Positions 32,404-40,424 of a DNA stretch of 64,000 nt are shown here, piece after piece. The stretch covers positions 44,316-108,315 of the forward strand of contig CAVSCF010000002.1 of assembly GCA_963726405.1 (NCBI GenBank), in the 5' to 3' direction. The DNA comes from JAOUJD01 sp963726405 (lineage in GTDB: Bacteria > Pseudomonadota > Gammaproteobacteria > Burkholderiales > Burkholderiaceae_F). The position numbers were made by a program, and so were the translations under genes. Each line of letters starts with the position of its first letter. The first letter of the stretch is position 1. Under the pieces are notes generated by a model. That model made no database searches. It was not told where the DNA came from and worked only from the letters and a program-made list of their open reading frames with translations.

Positions 32404-33669
32404 ATGAAGCGCTGGTCGCCTCTCGCCGTGTGGCTGGCCGTTGCCTTGCTCGCAGCGGCGGCGTTGGTCGCCGCGCTGAATTTCAGGGACGAGGCCGCGA
32501 TCGACGAAGCGCCGTTCACGGCCACACCCGAGCAGGTGCTGCGCGGGGCTTACCTCGCCCACGCCGGCAACTGCGCCGCCTGCCACACCATGCGTGGGGG
32601 GGCGCCCTATGCCGGAGGACGCGGGATCGATACGCCGTACGGCGTGGTGTTCGCCTCGAACATCACGCCGGACGAGAAGACCGGCATCGGCCGCTGGTCC
32701 GCGTCGCACTTCTGGCGGGCCATGCACAACGGGCGTTCGAAGAGCGGCCGCTTGCTGGTGCCGGCGTTTCCGTACCCCAGTTTCACGCGGATCACCCGTG
32801 AAGACTCGGATGCGCTGTACGCGTATCTGCGCACCGTGCAGCCGGTCGAGCAGCCGAATCGCGAACACACGTTGCGCTTCCCGTACAGCACGCAGGCGGC
32901 GTTGGCCATGTGGCGTGCCGTGTTCTTCCAACCCGGCACGCACACGCCGGACGCAACGAAGTCCGCCGAATGGAATCGGGGCCGGTACCTCGTGCTTGGC
33001 CTTGGCCATTGCAACGCCTGCCACGGTGGCCGCAGGGCCTTCGGCGCGGCCCGAGGCGCGCTGGCGATGAGCGGCGGCGTCAGTCCGGTCGACAAGTGGT
33101 ACGCACCGTCGCTCGCGACCTCAGCGGAAGCGGGCGTCGCGGAGTGGGAGACGCAGCACATCGTCGACCTGCTGAAGACCGGCGTCTCGGCGCGCGGCTC
33201 GGCGCTCGGACCGATGGCGGAGGTGGTGTTCCGCAGCACGCAGCATCTTGACGAGGCCGACCTGCGCGCGATGGCGGTTTTCCTGAAGAGCCTGCCGCAG
33301 TCCGCCGCGCCCGCGCGCCGCCCGAACGCCGCAGCGCCCGGCGGCGCAACGCTCGAGCGCGGCCGCACCGTCTATCGCGAGCGATGCGAGGGCTGCCATG
33401 GCCCGCAAGGCGAAGGCGCGCGCGGGGCGTATCCCGCGCTCGCCGGCAATCGGTCCGTCGTGATGGATCCGCCCGTCAACGTCGTACGCGCGGTGTTGAG
33501 CGGAGGCTTCCAGCCTGCGACGGCGGGCAATCCGCGGCCGTGGGGCATGCCGCCCTTCGGCCATGTGCTCGACGACGCCGACGTCGCGGCCGTCGTCACG
33601 TTCATCCGCAATCAGTGGGGCAATAGCGCCGCTGCCGTGTCAGGCAACGACGTGCAGCGGTTGCGCTGA
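32404..33669 (+). CDS. triheme c-type cytochrome, membrane-anchored
   Basis: A 421-residue cytochrome of the alcohol/gluconate dehydrogenase cytochrome-subunit type. An uncleaved N-terminal helix (LAVWLAVALLAAAALVAAL) anchors it. Three haem sites follow: CAACH (57-61), CNACH (203-207) and CEGCH (328-332). Each is followed by family segments (YGVVFASNITPDEKTGIGRW, GGVSPVDKWYAPSLATS, AYPALAGNRSVV). It would pass electrons from a periplasmic dehydrogenase to the respiratory chain. No dehydrogenase gene is nearby, so its partner must be encoded elsewhere, or the diheme protein is the donor. Confidence 0.92.
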   Translation: MKRWSPLAVWLAVALLAAAALVAALNFRDEAAIDEAPFTATPEQVLRGAYLAHAGNCAACHTMRGGAPYAGGRGIDTPYGVVFASNITPDEKTGIGRWSASHFWRAMHNGRSKSGRLLVPAFPYPSFTRITREDSDALYAYLRTVQPVEQPNREHTLRFPYSTQAALAMWRAVFFQPGTHTPDATKSAEWNRGRYLVLGLGHCNACHGGRRAFGAARGALAMSGGVSPVDKWYAPSLATSAEAGVAEWETQHIVDLLKTGVSARGSALGPMAEVVFRSTQHLDEADLRAMAVFLKSLPQSAAPARRPNAAAPGGATLERGRTVYRERCEGCHGPQGEGARGAYPALAGNRSVVMDPPVNVVRAVLSGGFQPATAGNPRPWGMPPFGHVLDDADVAAVVTFIRNQWGNSAAAVSGNDVQRLR

Positions 33670-33715
33670 AGGAGCCGGCCGGGGCCGCCAGCCTGGCTCG
33701 TCTGCATCGCCTGGT

Positions 33716-34255
33716 CTATTCGCTGTCGTCGGGGATCCCGACGGCAAACCAGCCACCCTGTGTGAACGTGGTTGGATTGAAGGCGCGGATCAGGAGCGCC
33801 GGATTCTCGCAGACCGGAGGAAGCACCGCGGCGTTGGCGCCGAGCGTGAGGACTCCGTCGATCCGGAAATTCCCGTTCGTGTCCAGGGGAGCGCCCGGAG
33901 ACGCGAACTTGATTGCGGAAGCATCGGCCGGCCCGCAAGCCAGCGTAGCCGAGACGTGCGTCACCGGGCCGCGCGTCGCGATGGCGTCGCCACTGGCGAA
34001 CAGCAACCCGAAGCCCTGGACCGTGATGTTGCCGTCCGTCCTCACGGAAGCCTTCAGGTCGCGCATCACCCACGCCCGTCCACCGGGGTTGACGCCGCGA
34101 ACGACGTTCAGCGTGTCGACTCCGCCCGCGGCCGTCAGCGGGTCCACACCGATGGCCCCGTGAAACTTCAGCAGGACCGGGGCTTTGGGGGCCGATACGC
34201 TCGCCGTGGCCGCGACGAGACCGAGCACCATCAACGACAGTCGTACTGCTCGCAT
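33716..34255 (-). CDS. exported protein of unknown function
   Basis: A 179-residue protein with a signal peptide (MRAVRLSLMVLGLVAATASV). The remainder is beta-rich, with repeating Gly/Asn turns (GGVDTLNVVRGVNPGGRAWV, DGNITVQGFGLLF, DTNGNFRIDGVLTLG). The last of these recalls a calcium-binding-like or dockerin-like Asx turn, but no family is recognised. It is convergent with the triheme cytochrome and about 280 bp from the ferredoxin gene upstream. A palindrome GGAATATTCC (34350-34359) lies about 95 bp upstream of its ATG. Confidence 0.6.
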   Translation of the reverse strand: MRAVRLSLMVLGLVAATASVSAPKAPVLLKFHGAIGVDPLTAAGGVDTLNVVRGVNPGGRAWVMRDLKASVRTDGNITVQGFGLLFASGDAIATRGPVTHVSATLACGPADASAIKFASPGAPLDTNGNFRIDGVLTLGANAAVLPPVCENPALLIRAFNPTTFTQGGWFAVGIPDDSE

Positions 34256-34532
34256 GGAAGCACTCCTTTGGGGTACGGGATGAAGACGGGAAAGCTGGCC
34301 GCACGCGCGGAAGTCGGCGTGCAGGCATCGCGCTAACGCCTGCGGGCCGGGAATATTCCATCGCCGCCCGTGGATTCCAACTTGGCCAGCGTGCGCGCGT
34401 TCGATTCGGAGGAAACAGCCGGTGCAGGCCGGGCCGCTCGGCTATCGGCGGACGGCCGTGGCGGCGTTCAAGGAGGTGGGGCGTTGAGGAAGCAAGCGAG
34501 CGCTTTGCGCTGCGGCTTCCAGGCGCGGAACC

Positions 34533-35846
34533 TCACACCTCCGCAAACCGTCCCTTGCCCTGACTCACGGCCGCCTGCTTCAGTGCACCAAGGAACCGTG
34601 ACCGGAGCGTGTCGCTCATCAGCGCACGCTTCACGGGGGTGAGCCGAAGAAAGCCACCGACGCAGGCGCGTGCGAACGCCTGCGTCAGGCTGGCGGGATT
34701 GTCGAAGAGCTGGTTCTGGAGCGTGCCGCGTTCCAGGCACTGCAGGATGATCCGCTCGAACGTGGTTTCCGGATGCAGTACCCGCTGCTTGCGCTTGTGC
34801 AGTTTCATCGCGGCCGGCTTGCAGCGCAGCGTGCATACCCCGCAGCCGATGCACAGTTCCTTGTCCACGACCGGCCGCCCGAACTTGCGGAACCGCGGCT
34901 CGGGATCCGGCACCCGGCTGATCGCCTGGATGGGGCACTGCCGGCTGCAGATGCCGCAGCCGCTGCAGCGCTCGCGGTCGCTTTCGGCGATGTAGCTCGA
35001 AGTGACGACGGCATTGGGATACCCGTGCCGACTGATGCCGCGCAGGACGTTGCAGCAGCAGCCGCAGCAGTGGCACATGAAGGTGACGTTGCGCTGCACG
35101 TTGTCGGCGTTCAGCACCAGGCCGAGGTCGCGCGAGCGGGCGATGTTGTCCAGCATCTCCGCCTTGGAGACCTCGCGCGCCAGGCCGTTGCGCACCATGA
35201 AGCCGACGGTGGCTTCACCGAACGACGAGCAGGTATCAAGCGGCACCTTGCACGTGCGCCCGCCCGCGTGCTCGTGCTCGTGGCGGCAGGAACACAGGCC
35301 GATCGCGAAGCGGTCGGTGCGGTCGACGATCGCCGCGGCCTTCTCGTAATCCAGCACCTCGACGTAATCGTCCGGCGCGATGGAGCCGTCGTGCGGCACC
35401 GCGCGCATCAGCGAGACCTGCTGGCCGTCGCCGAAGTTCTCGCGGTACAGGCCGCCTTCCTCGAGGTAGTCGCGAAAGAGCCGGGCCCAGCGGTCGGTCG
35501 GCAGTCCGCTGCCGGTGCGCATCATGGTGAATTCGAAGATTCCAATCACCATCGGCGACGGCGCGTAGTAGTAGTCGCCATCCACGAACACATCCATCAC
35601 CAGGCCGCGAGGGCAAAGGCTCCCCAGCTGGGCTTCCAGCGCGGCGCGCGGGATACCGGTCACCTTCTCCAGGCGACCGATGCGCGAGAAGCCCCAGGGC
35701 ATGGCGGCGACAAGGCGCGCGTCCTCCTCGGAGTACAGCTCGCCCAGCAGCGCGCGCAGCTTGTCGCTCCAGGGCGCGCGCGTCGTGAGCCCGTCGATTT
35801 TGCGGCCCAGTTCCCGGTAGACGTCCTTGCCGACTAGGTGACCCAT
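34533..35846 (-). CDS. 4Fe-4S ferredoxin-domain protein with extra Cys clusters
   Basis: A 437-residue soluble protein. The N-terminal 150 residues are helical (winged-helix-like GRLEKVTGIPRAALEAQLGS). The middle holds GLCSCRHEHEHAG and CHCCGCCCNVLRGI, extra Cys-rich sites. The C-terminus has two classical ferredoxin motifs, CSGCGICSRQCP and CIGCGVCTLRCK, that bind 4Fe-4S clusters. Similar proteins are found as 4Fe-4S binding domain proteins linked to anaerobic or dissimilatory redox reactions. The specific partner is unknown. The ATG is right at the N-terminus. It is transcribed alone, away from the repeat copy B. Confidence 0.8.
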   Translation of the reverse strand: MGHLVGKDVYRELGRKIDGLTTRAPWSDKLRALLGELYSEEDARLVAAMPWGFSRIGRLEKVTGIPRAALEAQLGSLCPRGLVMDVFVDGDYYYAPSPMVIGIFEFTMMRTGSGLPTDRWARLFRDYLEEGGLYRENFGDGQQVSLMRAVPHDGSIAPDDYVEVLDYEKAAAIVDRTDRFAIGLCSCRHEHEHAGGRTCKVPLDTCSSFGEATVGFMVRNGLAREVSKAEMLDNIARSRDLGLVLNADNVQRNVTFMCHCCGCCCNVLRGISRHGYPNAVVTSSYIAESDRERCSGCGICSRQCPIQAISRVPDPEPRFRKFGRPVVDKELCIGCGVCTLRCKPAAMKLHKRKQRVLHPETTFERIILQCLERGTLQNQLFDNPASLTQAFARACVGGFLRLTPVKRALMSDTLRSRFLGALKQAAVSQGKGRFAEV

Positions 35847-36010
35847 TTGAAACCGCGGCGTGGTTCAGGCACCCGCCGCGCCGACGATCCGTTTGGCGAT
35901 GGGTTCATTAAAGGCGACCCCACTGCCCTGTCGTTGACCTGTGACAGGAGGGTTTTCGTTCTCTCGGGGTCCTGCTGCCGCGGGCTCGGTTGTTCTTCGC
36001 ATCCAATGCA

Positions 36011-36036
36011 AACAGCCCGGCGCGGGCCGGGCTGTT
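36011..36036 (-). terminator. terminator hairpin of peptide copy B
   Basis: The 11-nt arms AACAGCCCGGC/GCCGGGCTGTT flank a 4-nt loop, about 90 bp downstream of the peptide stop codon on the minus strand. The U-tract is short. Confidence 0.5.
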
Positions 36037-36125
36037 GGTAGTGCGGCGGGCTGCGATGACGCGGGAGGCGGTCCCGCGGGGCGGCGCCGTCGCCCGGCCA
36101 GTCCGACCGGCCCGCCGCGCTTCGT

Positions 36126-36293
36126 TCACTGCACCGCGGTGGGCTTGATCGTCACTTTGTCCAGCACCACCACCATCGGCTGCGACTCGGCGCTCGACTG
36201 CATGCCGGCCACCGTGCTGCCCAGCACCACCACCGTGGTGGCGACGGCCAGGACCAGGGACATCAGGCGGGCTTGGGTGGAGATCGTTTTCAT
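36126..36293 (-). CDS. tiny exported peptide, copy B
   Basis: A 55-residue ORF identical in protein sequence to the one at 31223-31390. The same signal segment, GAGG ribosome binding site and upstream GTTCGGTTC repeat (36307-36338) are present. Conservation of frame and product between the copies, with a synonymous difference, supports it being a real gene. It is divergent from the ytfE-like gene downstream on the plus strand. Confidence 0.75.
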   Translation of the reverse strand: MKTISTQARLMSLVLAVATTVVVLGSTVAGMQSSAESQPMVVVLDKVTIKPTAVQ

Positions 36294-36691
36294 CGTGGTG
36301 TCCTCGCGTTCGTTCGGTTCGTTCGGTTCGGTTCGTTCATGCCGTGCTGCCATGAAACGAACTGTAGGCAGCGCACCGCCGCGCCGCGAGCCGTTTGCGA
36401 CGGACTGCAAGGATCGGGGAGTGAACTGCAACGCCCTTTCACACCGCCCAACAGCCCACTGCACCGTTCATTCCCGCCAGCCGCCGTTTCGTCGCGCCTG
36501 CATGCACTTCAGCCACGATTTCCACTGCTGTCATGGTGATTTGCCGGAAATCCACCTCGGGAGACGAAAGGCCCCGTACCCCCACCGGCGATACCCCTCT
36601 ACCCCCTCAGGCGCGGCTTGATCGGACGCAATCCGACGGCAGCTTCGGTGGGGACACTGCCTGCATCGAGGCACTCACGCGAAGGAAAACC
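36294..36691. other. shared upstream region of peptide B and ytfE
   Basis: The first 230 bp is the upstream part of repeat copy B. The remaining 170 bp is unique and leads into ytfE. It includes the imperfect dyad GGTGATTT-GCCGG-AAATCCACC at about 36534-36555. No convincing sigma-70 hexamers or NsrR-type dyad are visible. Confidence 0.5.
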
Positions 36692-37342
36692 ATGAACTAC
36701 GCCGAACGCCAGGTGGCGGACATCGCTGCCAACCTCCCCGGAGCCACGCAGGTCTTCCGCAGGCACAAGATCGACTTCTGCTGCGGCGGACAGATACCGC
36801 TGTCCGAAGCCGTCGCCGCGCGGGGCGAACCGCTCGCCGCGGTCGAGGCCGAACTGGCCGCCCTGGAAACGGGCACCGTCGTCGCGCCCCAGAGCACGGA
36901 CGACCTCATCGAGCACATCCTCGATCGCTATCACGCTACGCACCGGGCCGAGCTGCCCGAGCTGATCCGCCTGGCCGCCCGTGTCGAAGCACGTCACGCC
37001 GGAAACGCTGCCGTGCCGAGCGGCATCCACGCGGCACTCGTGGAGACCGCCGAGGCGCTCGACGAGCACATGCAGAAGGAAGAACAGATCCTCTTTCCGC
37101 TGATGCGCGCGGGCGGGCATCCGATGATCACTCACCCGATCGGCCGCATGCGCGACGAGCACGACGAGCACGGGAAACGCCTGGCGAACCTGCAGGCGCT
37201 CGCGCACGATTTCGCGCTGCCCGAGGAGGCCTGCTCGACCTGGCACGCCCTCTATGCGGGCGTGCGCAAGCTGATCGACGACGTGCACGAGCACGTTCAT
37301 CTGGAGAACAACGTCCTGTTCGCTCGCTTCGAGGCCCAATGA
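36692..37342 (+). CDS. ytfE: iron-sulfur cluster repair di-iron protein (YtfE/ScdA/RIC)
   Basis: A 216-residue di-iron protein that helps repair iron-sulfur clusters after nitric oxide or peroxide damage. The N-terminal ScdA domain contains FRRHKIDFCCGGQIPLSEAV with the CC pair. The hemerythrin-like domain provides His ligands at YHATHRAELPELIRLAARVE, HMQKEEQILFPLM, RMRDEHDEHGKRLANL and HEHVHLENNVLF. The ATG at 36692 follows GAAGGAAAACC. It is monocistronic and ends at a double hairpin. Confidence 0.93.
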   Translation: MNYAERQVADIAANLPGATQVFRRHKIDFCCGGQIPLSEAVAARGEPLAAVEAELAALETGTVVAPQSTDDLIEHILDRYHATHRAELPELIRLAARVEARHAGNAAVPSGIHAALVETAEALDEHMQKEEQILFPLMRAGGHPMITHPIGRMRDEHDEHGKRLANLQALAHDFALPEEACSTWHALYAGVRKLIDDVHEHVHLENNVLFARFEAQ

Positions 37343-37346
37343 AAAC

Positions 37347-37363
37347 CGGGGCCCGAGGCCCCG
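37347..37363. terminator. short hairpin after ytfE
   Basis: CGGGGCC-CGA-GGCCCCG is a 7-bp stem with a 3-nt loop directly after the ytfE stop codon. It is followed by a second, stronger hairpin. Confidence 0.45.
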
Positions 37364-37377
37364 ATGCGTGTCTGCCG

Positions 37378-37402
37378 AAAATCGGGGTCTGACCCCGATT
37401 TT
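37378..37402. terminator. bidirectional rho-independent terminator
   Basis: AAAATCGGGGT and its complement ACCCCGATTTT form a perfect 11-bp stem with a 3-nt loop, with four A upstream and four U downstream. It serves both ytfE and the convergent FMN reductase gene, whose stop codon lies at its edge. Confidence 0.85.
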
Positions 37403-37962
37403 CACTTCACCCGCAGTGTCTTCATCGCGCCGCTCCAGGCGAGCAGCTGGTCGAACATCGACTTCAGCGACCTCAGGTGCAGCGCCTGCGGGTTGAAGGT
37501 CTTGAAGTTCTCGAAGTCCGTGAAGAGCGACAGGGCGACCTGCGAGCGGACATCGGCAATCTGCAGTTCGGCCATGATTCCCCGCAGGTGCTCGACGGCG
37601 CGCTGGCCACCTGCGCTGCCGAAGCTGACGAAGCCGGCCGCCTTGTTGTTCCACTCCACGTACAGGTAGTCGATCGCGTTCTTCAGCGACGCCGATGTGC
37701 TGTGGTTGTATTCCGGGGTGACGAAGACGAAGCCGTCGAACGATGCGATCTTGTCCGCCCAGCGCTTCGTGTGGTCCTTGCTGTACTTGTGCTGCGAAGG
37801 CGGGATCGGCTCGTCGAGCAACGGCAGGCCGTACTCCGCGATGTCGACCAGTTCGTACTCGGCGTCGCCGCGCTGCTGCGCCTGGTCGAAAACCCAGCGC
37901 GCAACCGCCTCGGTGTTCCGGCCGGGACGGGTACTGCCGAGGATGATGCCGATTCGAAGCAT
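37402..37962 (-). CDS. NADPH-dependent FMN reductase
   Basis: A 186-residue flavodoxin-like enzyme of the NADPH-dependent FMN reductase family. The phosphate-binding loop is IILGSTRPGRNTEAVARWV, then FVTPEYNHSTSASLKNAIDY (flavin-contacting) and GFVSFGSAGGQRAVEHLRGI. It reduces FMN, quinones or azo dyes with NADPH, in the cytoplasm. It has the usual length and a clear ATG. It is convergent with ytfE across a shared terminator. Specific substrate unknown. Confidence 0.9.
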   Translation of the reverse strand: MLRIGIILGSTRPGRNTEAVARWVFDQAQQRGDAEYELVDIAEYGLPLLDEPIPPSQHKYSKDHTKRWADKIASFDGFVFVTPEYNHSTSASLKNAIDYLYVEWNNKAAGFVSFGSAGGQRAVEHLRGIMAELQIADVRSQVALSLFTDFENFKTFNPQALHLRSLKSMFDQLLAWSGAMKTLRVK

Positions 37963-38216
37963 GTGAGGTCCTTGGTGCGATCAGGGGAAGGTCCGCATCC
38001 TACGAGACGGCGCTGCCGCCGTGGCGCCGGGCGGGCCCTTCCGGACCCGGAACTTTCCCGAATCAGTGCGCGGCGGACGCGACCCTCAGATCATGTAGAT
38101 CGGGCAAAGCGATCGCTGTTCGTGCAACCTCCACTTTCGGTGCTATGGGATCGCCCGCGCGTGGGGACGACCCGTGCAGGTGAGCAAGACAGCTTCCTGC
38201 CCGCACCCCCGGTCGG

Positions 38217-39185
38217 CTACTGCCGTTGCATTTCGGCGAGCCACGCCGCCAGCGAAAAGGTGAAGAAGGCGAGCGCGGTCGAGAGCACGACCGCGCGGGT
38301 CACGCGGCCATTGTCGGCGCCGTAGCGCTCGGCGAGCAGCGAGACCGTGCTGGCCGACGGCAGCGCGGCGGCGAGCACGAGCACGGTCAGGCTGAACCCG
38401 GACAGCGGTGCACCGAGCAGCTGCATCGCGATCCACCCCAGGCCCAGCACCAGCAGCGGATGCACCAGCAGCTTGGCGAGCGCGAGCGAGAGATAGGACC
38501 TGAGCGGCGTTCGGCCATGCACCTGCTGGCCCGCGCGCCACAGCACGGTACCGATCGCGAAGAGCGCCACCGGCGTCGCCGAGTCGCCCAGCATCTTCAC
38601 GATGGTGTCCGCGGGACCGATGGTATGCAGTCCCGTGGCCGACGACACCATGCCCGCGCCGATCGACCATGGCAGCGGGTTGCTGAGCGCGCCGCGCACC
38701 GACCGCAGCGCCGAGGCTGCCGGGCCCAGTTCGCCGCGGTCCCCCATCTGCGCGACCGCGATCGCCAGTGAACTGGTGATCAGCAGGTCGATCAGCACGG
38801 TCGTGATCACGGGCCCGGCGGCCGCGGCGCCAAGCAGCGTCGCCAGCAGCGGCACGCCCATGAACCCCGTATTCGGAAACGTCGCCGTCAGCGCGCCGAA
38901 GGCCGAGTCCTTCAGTCCGATGCCGGCATACCGTGACACGGCAACGGTGCCGAGCACCATGACCAGCGCCGCGCCCAGCCAGACCGCGATCACGGAGGCG
39001 TCGACCAGCTGGGCCACCGGCAGCGACGCGCCGAAGCGGTACAGCATGCACGGCAACGCGAAGTACAGGACGTAGATGTTCAGCCCGGGGATCGCGCTCG
39101 CGGGCAGAAGCTTCAGGCGAGCCGCGAGGTAGCCGCACAGCACCAGCGCGAAGAACGGGACAGTGACGGAGAAGATGGAGGCCAT
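38217..39185 (-). CDS. AEC family transporter
   Basis: A 322-residue membrane protein with about ten helices, of the auxin efflux carrier (AEC) family. Characteristic are ALTATFPNTGFMGVPLLATL in the fourth helix and LVLAAALPSASTVSLLAERY in the last part, near the two discontinuous helices. Members export or import small organic acids such as malate or malonate. It is transcribed alone; the ATG lies directly before the first helix. Confidence 0.88.
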   Translation of the reverse strand: MASIFSVTVPFFALVLCGYLAARLKLLPASAIPGLNIYVLYFALPCMLYRFGASLPVAQLVDASVIAVWLGAALVMVLGTVAVSRYAGIGLKDSAFGALTATFPNTGFMGVPLLATLLGAAAAGPVITTVLIDLLITSSLAIAVAQMGDRGELGPAASALRSVRGALSNPLPWSIGAGMVSSATGLHTIGPADTIVKMLGDSATPVALFAIGTVLWRAGQQVHGRTPLRSYLSLALAKLLVHPLLVLGLGWIAMQLLGAPLSGFSLTVLVLAAALPSASTVSLLAERYGADNGRVTRAVVLSTALAFFTFSLAAWLAEMQRQ

Positions 39186-39456
39186 GGCGCCGCGGACAGG
39201 CGCGGCGCCGCGGCGTCCGCCCGCGACGATTTATAGCAGCCGGTCCGCGGGCGACCCGGCGGCGCGCTGCCGCCGGGTGATCGGGCCACGAAGCGCGTCA
39301 GATCTGCAGTTCGGCCCGCGGACGTCGTAATCGCAGGAAGTCGGCAAGGCGGACTCCCAATGCGGCCGGCGCAGAACCGCAATGCGCGCCGCGCGGGGGC
39401 TTGTAAACCCTGGCGTGCGTGACAGACTTGTCGCTCGACACCCGCCGGAGCGAACC

Positions 39457-40062
39457 ATGCGTCCCTCCCTGCCGTACGCGTGCCTCGTGGCCGCGGGACT
39501 CTCCATCGCCGCGCAGGCCTCGGCCTCGACATCGGTCGTGGATCGTTCACGCACCGAGGGCGATGGCACCCGAACGATGGAACTGAGCATCGACGTTCCC
39601 GCGCGGACCTCCGACGTGTGGGCGGCGTTGACTACCACCGAGGGCTGGCGAAGCTGGGCGGCCCCGGTCGCGCACGTCGATTTCCGCCTTCGGGGCGTCA
39701 TCGAGACGAGCTACGACCCGGCGGCCGTGCTCGGTACCCCGGGCAACATCAGGAACGAGATCCTCGCGTTCGTGCCCGAGCGGATGTTCGCGATCCGCAA
39801 CGTGCAGGCACCGGCGAGGACTGCGTTCGACGTCCCGACGTTCCAGTCGCTTCACACCGTCGTCCTTCTCGAAACATTGACGCCGGAGCGGACGCGAGTC
39901 AGCGTGATCCAGCCCGGTTATCGGGCCGGTGAGCCCTGGGACACGGTGTACCGGCATTTCGCAGGGGGCAATGCGTGGACGCTGGAGCAGCTGAAAGCCC
40001 GATTCGAGCAGGGGCCAGTCGACTGGAAGAAGCTCGCTGAGCAGGCGGCGGCCGGGAAGTAG
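39457..40062 (+). CDS. exported SRPBCC/START-like protein
   Basis: A 201-residue protein. A signal peptide (ACLVAAGLSIAAQASAST) precedes an SRPBCC-fold domain: MELSIDVPARTSDVWAALTT, TEGWRSWAAPVAHVDFRLRG and VIQPGYRAGEPWDTVYRHFA. The fold has a hydrophobic ligand cavity and is common in polyketide cyclases and AHSA1-like proteins. The ATG at 39457 has GGAG upstream, so the longer in-frame extension is not used. An exported SRPBCC protein is less usual than a cytoplasmic one. Ligand unknown. Confidence 0.82.
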   Translation: MRPSLPYACLVAAGLSIAAQASASTSVVDRSRTEGDGTRTMELSIDVPARTSDVWAALTTTEGWRSWAAPVAHVDFRLRGVIETSYDPAAVLGTPGNIRNEILAFVPERMFAIRNVQAPARTAFDVPTFQSLHTVVLLETLTPERTRVSVIQPGYRAGEPWDTVYRHFAGGNAWTLEQLKARFEQGPVDWKKLAEQAAAGK

Positions 40063-40143
40063 CTCGACGCACCCCCCGGCGAACCCGCGTAAGCTTCGGG
40101 CGTTGCCCCGCAAATCCCCGCGGGGCCCACGAAGGAGGTCCCC

Positions 40144-40317
40144 CTGGCCAAGCCAAACTACTCATTCGAGAAACGCCAGCGCGAGCTGGCCAAGAAGAAG
40201 AAGAACGAGCAGAAGCAGGAACAGAAGCGCCTGCAGAAACTCGCCAAGTCACCCGGCGAGTCCGCTCCCGCCCCCGCAGACGCCACGAGCGAGACCGGCA
40301 ACAGCGGCGCGCCGTGA
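40144..40317 (+). CDS. small lysine-rich conserved protein, CTG start
   Basis: A 57-residue ORF reading (M)AKPNYSFEKRQRELAKKKKN, EQKQEQKRLQKLAK and a Pro/Ala/Ser tail ending NSGAP. The sequence matches small conserved proteins widely annotated in betaproteobacteria, which normally start with ATG. Here the only start in the expected place is CTG at 40144-40146. It follows a perfect AAGGAGGT at 40132-40139, and no ATG, GTG or TTG is available. The N-terminal helix is charged and probably binds nucleic acid or ribosomes (inference). Function unknown. Confidence 0.75.
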   Translation: MAKPNYSFEKRQRELAKKKKNEQKQEQKRLQKLAKSPGESAPAPADATSETGNSGAP

Positions 40318-40424
40318 GCGGCGCCTGACCCCCAGCCCGTCGTTCCCGTCCCGGGCGGCATTGCCGCCCGCGCGCCGTGGGGCACGCACGGCTCTTGCAT
40401 TCCCGCATTGCAGGAGCTGACCCC

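Larger units (their letters stand above)
36005..36522 (+). repeat. direct repeat, copy B (about 520 bp)
   Basis: It is nearly identical to 31093-31618 and in the same orientation. It contains the hairpin, peptide copy B and its upstream region. The two copies bracket about 4.4 kb of cytochrome, exported-protein and ferredoxin genes, so homologous recombination could delete or duplicate that block. Confidence 0.95.

Noticed and set aside
34370..34642. 90-codon ORF on the plus strand
   Set aside because: It is antisense to the 3' end of the ferredoxin gene, with no ribosome binding site or protein-like segments.
31093..36522. Insertion sequence or composite transposon
   Set aside because: No transposase, terminal inverted repeats or target-site duplication is visible at the repeat ends.
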